Below are positions 20,263-29,100 of a stretch of DNA of 64,000 bases, piece after piece. Each line of letters begins with the position of its first letter. Positions within the stretch are counted from its first letter, which is position 1. A program made the translations under genes and the position numbers. The DNA lies in NCBI GenBank assembly GCA_026770025.1, contig JAMXDE010000003.1:1984001-2048000 (forward strand), read 5' to 3'. The notes under the pieces were generated by a model. That model was given only the letters and a program-made list of their open reading frames with translations, had not been told where the DNA came from and searched no databases. This DNA is from Craspedostauros australis. Its lineage: Eukaryota; Bacillariophyta; Bacillariophyceae; Mastogloiales; Achnanthaceae.

Positions 20263-20978
20263 TTTGGATGTAATTAATGTCGTCAATAAAGATATTATCT
20301 GATGGGCGGAATGAGATCCGTGAACAACGTTCGAACCCGTTTGACGATTTGCATGCTTCGGAGTGCGTCATCGACTGTCCTGCTTCCAACCGATCGAGCT
20401 CGAGGTACTACACGAGGAGTCACAGCACGTCTCCATCAAGACCAACAACGATGAGTACTCCATGGTATTAGCGCGATTCTCCTCGATTTGGCCGACTGGT
20501 GCCGACGTGGCCGTGGTGGGCGTGAGAGGCAGCTTGCACGAACGCGTGGACTGGTGTTTGGCGAAATCCCGAGAAGCGCACAACGTGCTCGTCGAGTGCG
20601 CGTGGGCGAGGTGTCGTTGTTCTTGTCGGAGGACGCTCCAAATTCTGGAGTAGGCAGCGGGCGACGAAGAAGTCACAGCTGAGCACTTTCTTTGCGATGA
20701 GAGGATGCTGGTTCTGCATGAGGCTTGATTGTCCTCTTTGTCCTCCTCTGTGTCCGTTGCGGATTGCGTGCACTGTGCGTGATTACTGCTCTACTGGCAG
20801 TAGTGATTGTTCTTTTGGTATGTGAGTTCTACTTGAAGGGATTATTGCAGTGTTGGCCGAGGCTATTTGGAAGGGCACGCCTCGTTGACATGAATGAATT
20901 GGGAGTATGGAATGGACGAGGTGGAAAGAGATTCTGGCGATCTGGAGGCTTGTGGGTGCAGCCATCATCGAAGAATTG
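20263..20978. other. 716-base spacer
   Basis: Between the right inverted repeat and the 3' end of the second DUF6824 gene. Short open frames only; nothing supported. Confidence 0.4.
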
Positions 20979-22121
20979 TTAAAGGATCAATCCCTTCATG
21001 TCGGACCATACTCCAGGGATGCTCACGCTTGCCTTTTCGGCGTATGGTGGGGTCACCGTACGCACAGGCTGCTGTTCGATACGCGGTGACTGCATTGATG
21101 GTGGAATCGGCGACAGCTGGCGGAAGCGCTGCTCATGCATGGAAGGAGAAAGAGCGTCCTCGTCGAGATGAGAGAGGCTAGCAGTGAGCATGTCGGTGCT
21201 GGCGCCGTCGTCTTCTTCCTTGAAGATGATATCTTCGCCATAGCTGGACAGAGAGGAAGTGCCAGCGCTGCTGTTGTCTTCTTCGTCATCGTGGCCGATG
21301 CTGAAGGTATGCAAGCTTCCCATCCTGTCAAGGCAGTGGGAGTGGTCTGAAACTTTTGCGACCTCAATTCCCACCATGGATGTAATGGGTGGGGAATGGG
21401 CTGCGCCATGCATTGGATAGATTTTGGGATGGACGCCCGCAACTGGAATAGTGAGCGAGGTTGTTCCATCTTGCCGTAGGGCATCAGCAGCGTCGGGATG
21501 CTGATCATCCTGTTGATCGAGAGCGTCTGCCGGAGCTCGCAGTGATTCTGTTGTTGCTTCTGAGGATTGGGATGATTCATCAAGTAGTCGTTGTTGCAAT
21601 TCCTTTCCAAAATCATTGAGACGTTTTTGTACTTTGTTGTATTTCGCTTGCGCAGACATGACAACGTAAAGCCCAGTCTTTGCTTGCCTCTTGAGGAACC
21701 GACGGCGCGGGACGCTGCCTTCGATGTGTTTGATCAGGGCCTCACAAAATGGGCGCTTGGCTGGCTTTCTCAGAGCAGTGTACGTTCGGTAGACTTTTTC
21801 ATCGATCATTTGACGGAAAGCACTGTTCCCGGTGCGCCGTCCGGTGCTGGGGTCTCGTCCTGACACTATATCGTGCTCGGTTGGCTCGATGGGTAGAGGA
21901 TCGTTGTTGGTTGTCTCGCTGTGGGTGCCATCCACCGAGGTGTTCGTGTCGATGCTCATGGCGCTGAAAACGATACTTATTTCATCGCCGCTGAAATCGA
22001 AGTTTGCGAGCATGAAGCTCGTGTCGTCGTCTTGCAGGCTGAGGTTGTCACTCATATTGGAATGTGATTCCATGAGAGGGGATCGGTTGCAATGGTGTGC
22101 TATGGGATGCAATAGAGACAT
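20979..22121 (-). CDS. DUF6824-type protein with acidic Ser/Gln-rich tail
   Basis: 380 residues. The domain spans about residues 80-170: EPTEHDIVSGR, GNSAFRQMI, a helical middle, RRRFLKR, LYVVMSAQAKYNKVQKRL, matching the plan of the DUF6824-type gene at 11995-12750 but very different in detail. A predicted amphipathic run follows (to about 180, KELQQRLLDE), then an acidic Ser/Gln-rich tail without domains. The first 75 residues are also acidic and low in complexity. In-frame methionines at 17 and 23 are alternative starts. Function unknown; a nuclear regulatory role is inference from composition. Single exon. Confidence 0.82.
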   Translation of the reverse strand: MSLLHPIAHHCNRSPLMESHSNMSDNLSLQDDDTSFMLANFDFSGDEISIVFSAMSIDTNTSVDGTHSETTNNDPLPIEPTEHDIVSGRDPSTGRRTGNSAFRQMIDEKVYRTYTALRKPAKRPFCEALIKHIEGSVPRRRFLKRQAKTGLYVVMSAQAKYNKVQKRLNDFGKELQQRLLDESSQSSEATTESLRAPADALDQQDDQHPDAADALRQDGTTSLTIPVAGVHPKIYPMHGAAHSPPITSMVGIEVAKVSDHSHCLDRMGSLHTFSIGHDDEEDNSSAGTSSLSSYGEDIIFKEEDDGASTDMLTASLSHLDEDALSPSMHEQRFRQLSPIPPSMQSPRIEQQPVRTVTPPYAEKASVSIPGVWSDMKGLIL

Positions 22122-23840
22122 CGATTGTTGCTCTGCGGCTGTCGAATGGATGAAATTGTGTCACAAGCGCCAGTACCAAGAGGAGAACGATGTGGACATC
22201 ATTCCTTTCCTTGATACCGCGCCCGTTTGCCTTTGCCCACCACGTGCCGTATGCCATGCGTTCCACACATTGGGTATGATACGTTTGGAATCGACACCAT
22301 CTGTCTTGGATCGAACGAGCGGTGGGGCAATCCACCCGTCGCAGCAAAGTAGAGCAGACCGAAGTAGAGCAAACAGAGAAGAGAGAGAGAGAGAGAGAGG
22401 GCTCCGACAGCCCCCACAAAGAGAAAAGAACTTTAGTTGCCTTTCCTCGCACGTCTTCCATCGTTGTTCGTTCTTCCGAGTGGCAAAAATGGATGCCATG
22501 ATCGCATGACAGATTTCCACAATTTGACACGACGAGGAAGAGCGATTTATCAGAGATAATGCGTGAGACATGTGTTACGTTGCTGTTTCAGATGATGATC
22601 GGAAGATGTCACGAGGGCATGCTTGTTGTTCGGCGTGACGAAGCACAACCTCCCAACATGATTTGGTGGCCGCGTCGCCATTTCGTTGCACCGACGTTCC
22701 CTTCGTTGTTTGTTCTCTGTGATTCGCCTTGTTCCTTGGTCCATTGTGATGGTCCCGCGGAGGCATGAGGAACAAGGCAGCGAGAAAAGTGCAGAAACAA
22801 GAAAACAGTTGTGCAGACGTGGATGTGTCAACACAAATGAGGAAGTTCATCGGCTGTCCGTCTGCGTGATGGTGAATCGTGGACGAACTGTGAATGGTTG
22901 ACACAAGAAGAGCGGAAGGGTGAATACCGACGACGGACAAAACAACGGCGCGGACAACATCAAAAGCAGACAACACCAGACGTGGATGGTGTTGATACGC
23001 TTTTTTGATATGGAATTTTGTATCTCGTCAAGGGACACTCTTGTTTCTTTGCGTTTTGTTCGAACGGGTCGAATGTATGTTGAAGTTGGCCGACTGCGAA
23101 ATGGGGGGAGCCAACAGAATCCACCCCGCAATGAGCCCACCAACGCAAAAACTGAAAAATCCAATCAAGAAACACCAAAACAACGTCGCAAGAACAAGAG
23201 AAGGAGAAGAAAAGAGAGGTGACACGCACTCCTGACAGAGGTGAGACACGAGTGTTGCCGAAAACAGCGAGTGGAGGCGACATGGTCACTCGGCCCTGTG
23301 GCTCTCGCGGCTCGCACCTCATCCCACCAAGGGAGAGACAAGGATCGAAACCGAAATCAACGGCAGCAACAAACGACAAACGACGCCGACATCAACATCA
23401 ACATCAGCTTCATTGCATTGGTGCAGCAGATCTCAAGGATTCACCATTTGGCCCAGTCCACACGGATAAGCACTGCACAACGCTCGATTGAAATCGTCCT
23501 CAAGAGACGCTGATCGAGGTGTTGGACGAGCGGCCGAGTGACGTAGATTAAGAGCAAAGTTCAACTTGGTCGTTGCGAGCTTCCGATCAGCTTGGGAGGA
23601 TTCATGCGCACATACTCAAGTGCATACTAGAATAGTACATACTCCATCTGATACCAACGTCTCTATCAACACTACTACTGCGACTACGACTACTATCATA
23701 TAATATTACATTATATTGGCATTAGCGCAGTGCTATTATTCGCAGCAGCAATACTCGGGATGGCGCGAAGACCGTCGAAGAAATCGCTTCAGGAAAGACC
23801 AGCATCGGCATCAGCTGTGTGCAAAGATACCAATTCGAGC
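22122..23840. other. 1.7 kb divergent intergenic region
   Basis: Lies between the starts of the second DUF6824 gene (minus) and the kinase gene (plus), so it must hold both promoters. It contains a GA dinucleotide run at about 22377-22399. The frame of the kinase is open back to 23730, giving possible upstream starts. No other gene seen. Confidence 0.5.
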
Positions 23841-25349
23841 ATGGCTACGATGACGACAATGATGATGATCGTGGCAGTCTGCGCCCAGCTGCTTTCGTTG
23901 CAGAGCGTCCACGCGTTCGCATCACCACCCGCGGCATCGTCCATGTCGTCATCCACCTCTTCGCGCTTCGACCGACAGTCCATCCAGCTGGAGATGGCAA
24001 GAGTGCCGGAGATCTCGCGGTGGAAGGTCACGCGCAACGGCGCCGTTCGAGGCGTTTCCAAATTCCATCCCGTCATCGATGATGGGGAGGACATCACCAC
24101 GTCTCCCCTGCGGGATCCCACGCTGTGCGCCGCCAACAAAGTCGTCAAGACGGAGTCGGGATCCAGCTACAAGCTCGTCGGCCCCAATGCGGCTCCCTTG
24201 CCGAAGATCGCGCAGCCAGCACCATCCAGCATCAACGGCGTCAACGGATCTGTCTCGTCGGGAGGCAGCGGGTTGTTCGGATTTGGAGGTGCGGACAGCA
24301 AGCAGCAGCAAAAGCAGCAGCAACAACAACCCAAGGTCAATGGATCCGCACCGGCTCAGGAATCGCAGCAAAAAGCCCAACAGCAGCAGCAGTCTCAACA
24401 GGAAACGCCCTCGCTCACGTTGAAACGAGAACCCAAACCAGCCGAACCCACGGCCATCACCATCGGCAACGGCGCCTACATCCTCGCGGGCGTCGCCTCG
24501 CGCTCCACATCGGGCAAGTCGCAAATCTGGAAGGCCTACCGCGCCGATTCCAACGGCAAGCCCGTGGGGGAGGAACTCGTCATCAAGCTCAGCTCCAACT
24601 ACGACGCCCTCTACCGCGAGAATTACAACTACGACACCGTCTCGCCGCAGGGCCTCAGCATCGGCTTCAGCGGGGCCTTCTGCAAGAAGTACGACTTCCT
24701 CGATTACGCCGAGGCCTCCAAGAAGGGATTCGAAAAGCAATCGGCCCTCGTCCTGCAGTCGGGCCTCGTCGATCTCAAGGAGCTCCTCAGGCAGAACCGC
24801 GAGAAGGGATTGCCGCCCAAACCTCTGCGCGATGCGGCGGCCGCGGCGGGACAGTGCATCCAGGCCATGCACGCCAAGCGCATGGTCTGGACCGATCTCA
24901 AGACGGAGAACTTCGTCCTCGTGCAACCGCCCACCAATTCCGCCCTGGCCGTGCGCGGCATCGACCTCGAATCGGCGCAGCCCTTCGACGACACGCCATC
25001 CGATTTCTCGCCCGAGGCGTGTCCGCCCGAATTCGCCGAGGCCTATCTCGGCGGCAAGGGCAGCGAGTTCATCCTCAAACCGTCCTACGATATGTGGAGT
25101 TTGGGCATGATGCTGTACGAACTGTCGACGGGCAAGCCCTACTTTTACAGACAGTCCGGCACCGCCATCACCACCACGTTGCGGGATCCCAACTTCGTCG
25201 CGGATGTCTCCGCCATCGACAACGATCCCAAATTGCGGGAGCTGGTGGCCAAGTGTTTGGAACGCAATCCGAACCAACGCCCGTCCATCACGGCCTTCCT
25301 CTTGCATCCTTACTTCACCACGACCGGAATTGGCGCGTGGACATTCTAA
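23841..25349 (+). CDS. divergent protein kinase, probably plastid-targeted
   Basis: 502 residues from the ATG at 23841; in-frame ATGs at 23730 and 23760 would add up to 37 residues. The chosen start gives a short Met/Thr-rich head, a hydrophobic core (MIVAVCAQLLSL) and SVHAFASPP, a cleavage site with the AFA motif of diatom bipartite plastid signals. A Gln-rich linker (about 150-195) precedes a kinase fold: VIKLS (K249), VWTDLKTEN (D352, N357) in place of HRDLKxxN, GIDLESA (D375) in place of DFG, CPPEFAEAYL in place of APE, and YDMWSLGMMLYEL as in subdomain IX. Lys, catalytic Asp, Asn and metal-binding Asp are kept, so it may be active despite the altered HRD and DFG triplets. Substrate unknown. 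Confidence 0.82.
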   Translation: MATMTTMMMIVAVCAQLLSLQSVHAFASPPAASSMSSSTSSRFDRQSIQLEMARVPEISRWKVTRNGAVRGVSKFHPVIDDGEDITTSPLRDPTLCAANKVVKTESGSSYKLVGPNAAPLPKIAQPAPSSINGVNGSVSSGGSGLFGFGGADSKQQQKQQQQQPKVNGSAPAQESQQKAQQQQQSQQETPSLTLKREPKPAEPTAITIGNGAYILAGVASRSTSGKSQIWKAYRADSNGKPVGEELVIKLSSNYDALYRENYNYDTVSPQGLSIGFSGAFCKKYDFLDYAEASKKGFEKQSALVLQSGLVDLKELLRQNREKGLPPKPLRDAAAAAGQCIQAMHAKRMVWTDLKTENFVLVQPPTNSALAVRGIDLESAQPFDDTPSDFSPEACPPEFAEAYLGGKGSEFILKPSYDMWSLGMMLYELSTGKPYFYRQSGTAITTTLRDPNFVADVSAIDNDPKLRELVAKCLERNPNQRPSITAFLLHPYFTTTGIGAWTF

Positions 25350-26117
25350 AGAGACAGAGCGAGAGCAAGAGCACGAGAATATCATGACTGTACGAGGATG
25401 AATGCATGAGCACTCGTATAGTATGCAACCAACACCATGTCGTCATGTGATGTGCTGTGATGTGCTGTGCTGTGAAAGACTAATGTGACGTTCAGCGTGG
25501 CTCGATGCGGTGCAGTGATGGGAACTTCATTCTAGGCAATTCCAGAAAGCGAGCATCATTCAGATGATATTTCAAGGTAACGGCATCATACGAGTAGGGT
25601 ACTTCAAAGAAATGGAATCACAGCATGGTCGTGCGTGACCACACGGAAAGCAATTTGGTATAATATGTTATCGCGGCGAATACCCCAGGCTTCTGCGGTG
25701 TGGCAGCAATCCAAGTCCTCGTGCAATGAAGCCATGGTGTTCTGGCATGCCAAGGTGGACAACTCGACGCACCAGCACTCTTCCACCATCAGTCTACTAT
25801 ACTGCGAGCAGCAACAGCAATACCAGTGCGAAAGTACCCGTGCACTTGGCCACAGACATGAACATGAACAGAATCAAACAACCCTCAACTAATGGGAATA
25901 TTTTTATTCTATCATACTATCACTCTATGTTGCGTATTGTATAGTTTGTATGGCACCTACCGATTGTTGTGTCAACAGAATGCGGTGTTGATTGTACCAT
26001 ACGAGTCCTCTTGATGCTCTTACCCATTGTGCGATCGATCGATCGATTTTCTGCCAGTCACGTATGCTGCCGATAATGCTGCCGATACCGCTGCCACTAC
26101 CATCGATCTACTCGTAT
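25350..26117. other. 768-base convergent 3' region
   Basis: Between two 3' ends. It holds a TGTGATGTGC-type short repeat (about 25440-25472), GATC repeats (26032-26047) and two TACTCGTA-type octamers (25589, 26109). No gene. Confidence 0.5.
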
Positions 26118-29100
26118 CTACATGATGCCAGATTCGTACGACAGCAACGACACATTGTCATCGTCTTGACGTGCCATCATGCTGGCAGCGGTCATTCCAC
26201 CAAATCCAGATGCCGCGACCGAGAATGGATTCGATCCGCTGCGTTTCGAGATGGCGGTGCGACCGCCTTGCATGGTGGAATCATCGCCATTGACGGTTCC
26301 GTCTCTGCGTTGGCGGTTGCGGTTGTTTCGTCGGCCGGCGGCACGTCGGTTGCTCTTGCGATTGTTGCCACCGTTGGGACTCATCATATCCGTTGTCCCA
26401 TTCTCGTCGCCGTCATTCTCCTTGTCATTGAGACGACTGCCGTCATTATCATCGTCGTCATCGTCGTCGCCGTATCTGCTGCGCGGCAGGTCCACAACGT
26501 CTCGGCCGTACTGACTGGCGATGGGGTTGCTGGTGTACCCCATCCGGCTGATGACCAAGCCGCCTTCCTTGGCGGCCTTCTTGGCGCGTTCCACACGCGC
26601 ACGGTCCAGCCATGGGATGCGCTGACGTTCGAGGTCCTTGACTTTCGCGTTGGCACCCCATTCCTGGTAGAACTCGACCGACTTGGTGAAGTACTCGCCG
26701 ATGAGCTCCGACTCGTGATGGCGCAGGAAGTACTCGCCAGCCAGTTCGCAACCCAGCGCCGCGTCTTGGATGTGGCCGGACTTCAATGCGCACGCGATGG
26801 CATCGTCGTAGGCCTGCTTGACCTTGCGGAAGTGCTTGCGGTTGCGGCTGCTGGACGTCGTGGTGTTGCCATTCATGAGCTGCTGCAGCGTTCCAACACC
26901 CGCGGCGACGGTCGCCACGGAGCTGGATCGCCGTTGCTTGAGTCCCTTGTATTCCGCCTCCAGCAGCAGCGTGCGATGGAGGCTGTTTTTGCCGCGCGAT
27001 TCCGACAGCTCCTTGCTCTCCTTCACCAACGCATGCAGCTGCTTCATGTACTTGCGCTTCTGCGTTTGGCGGAACATGCCCGCCATGGTCAATCCCGAGA
27101 ACAGGTTGCGCAGCACGCAGATGGTGTACGCCGTGGTGTGGTCCGAGATGTCCCACAGACGTTCGGACATGGTGTCTGCGATGGAGTAACGGCCGAAGTA
27201 GACGGCGAGCTGCAACTTGGAGAGGTAGATGTTGAGGAGCTGGAACCGATCTTGGGTGGATGCCGGTGCGTCCGATGTGGGGAGGTTGTGCATCGTCTCC
27301 TTCCAATTCATGTAGTCGCTGCCCGTGAGGATGCGCAGGAACTTCTGCTGTTCTTGCGCTGCCTGGATCATGGCGGTGAGACTGTAAAGCTTGGCTTGGC
27401 CCACCATGGTGTCGAACGTGTTGGCGATGGGCGCCAGGGGGTAGCCGGCCGTGTAGGCGTGCAGGTTACACATGTACCAATTGAAGAAGCCATTTTCGAA
27501 CTCCCCCGTCTCCATCGAAGACTGGTAGCCGTGCTGCAACGTCGTGATGACCTGCGTGTGCGGTTGACTCCAGCCGTAGATGAAGGACGAGATGATGTAC
27601 AGCACCCATCCCTCGAGAGCCTTGCCGTTCGTGACTTCGACCGTGCGACGCGCCAGTTTGGCAAATCGCAGCGCCATCTCCTGCGAGTTGCCCGTGGTGG
27701 CATGCCACACGGCGTAGTTGCAGAACGCCATCGCGGAGCTCTCACACAGCCCGTACTCCAGTGTGATCTCCAACGTGCGTGCCAGCAGCACCATCCATTC
27801 CACAACGTTCTTGCTGAAGAAGGCACGGAACCCGGCCTGCACCATGAACTTCATCGTGTACAGCTTGATGGGATCCTTGAGCGTGGGCAACCTCGACAAG
27901 AATTCGTCGGGATCCGTGAAGGGATGGGAATGGAAGTAATTGCGCACCTTGACCATACCGCGCGCGGCATGCCCGGCATAAAATCGCTTGGGATATTCGT
28001 CGATGGACCACAGGACGCTGCGGAGGAACTGGAACGCCTCCTCCTGACGGTTCTGGCGGCCCATGGCCATCGCCATGGCGAAGTAGGTGGGAAGCTTGTC
28101 ATTGACGCTCGTGGCGTGCTCCAGGACCTGGCATCCCAGCTCGTGGCCCAGCTCGAAGTGTCCCAACGTCAGTTCGACGTGACAGCGGGCCTGGAAGAGG
28201 CGGATGGAGAGGTCGTAGTGCACGTCGGACCACATGTCGTTGCGCAGCTTGCGGATGGCGATCTGCGCCTTTTGGAGATACGCGGCCGCTTGGATGTAGT
28301 CGGCCGTGCCGTTGTTGCCTGCCGTGGCGGCAGCATCGGGCTGGTTGAATGCTGCCATCGTGGTCATGGAACTTAGGGACGGCCCCAAGGCGCTTTGTGT
28401 TTGCGCGCTGTTGTTGCCATTGGCAGGATCGAGGTAATGCTCGCCGACGATGAGATTGAGCTGCGCCATGAGGAGGTGGTTCTTGTTGGGCACCGAATTG
28501 AGATGATTCGCAGCGCAGACGTACATCCAATGTTTGTTGTCGTAGTTGAAGAATGGCGACGTCTTGGTGGATGCCATCTCGTAGAGCTGCATGCCCAAGC
28601 GGTAACGGAAGACGTTGCGCTCCTCACCGTAGGGTATGCAGTTGTAGGCCGCCTGCTGGATCTTCTCGCTGGGGAACTCGTAGAGGGTGCCGCCGATCTT
28701 GTTCTGGAGGTTCGATTCCAGGACGGCCTCCTCCAGGATGGACGTGAGGGTGGATTGGCCGTCACCCTGTTCCTCTTCCACGATGGTGCCGGCCGCCTTG
28801 GCCTGCGCGAGGATGTCCTTGAGGTAGGGCTGCAGCTGCGTGATGAGAGTGGAGAGGACGTCGATGTCAAAGACGAGAGACGAGGTGGTCGTGATGTAGG
28901 CCGCGACGGTGAGGGCGGTGAGGTAGGACTTTTGCTTGATTCTGGATTGTATGGATTCCACGACGGTGCTGGACATGTCCACTGCTTTGAGAGCGGAGCA
29001 GTTCCATTCCCATGCGAATGAGATGTAGGAATAGACGAGGACGTGCTTCTGCTGCAGCTCCTGCAAGGTTTGCAAGAGGCGGTGGAAATGGCCGTTGGTC

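Noticed and set aside
20290..20360. tRNA suggested by CGTTCGAACCCG
   Set aside because: No supporting stems on either strand.
22377..22399. GA repeat as a promoter element
   Set aside because: A plain dinucleotide microsatellite; no evidence for function.
23949..25385. 478-codon minus-strand frame opposite the kinase
   Set aside because: GC-rich codon use of the kinase leaves the antisense frame open; composition is Gly/Leu/Arg/Val-rich without any domain, while the plus strand has kinase motifs.
24125..25387. 420-codon plus-strand frame overlapping the kinase
   Set aside because: Shifted frame of the kinase gene, His/Arg/Gln-rich, no domain.
25992..28376. 794-codon plus-strand frame opposite the ATPase gene
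   Set aside because: Antisense shadow; the minus strand carries the Walker motifs and helical repeats.
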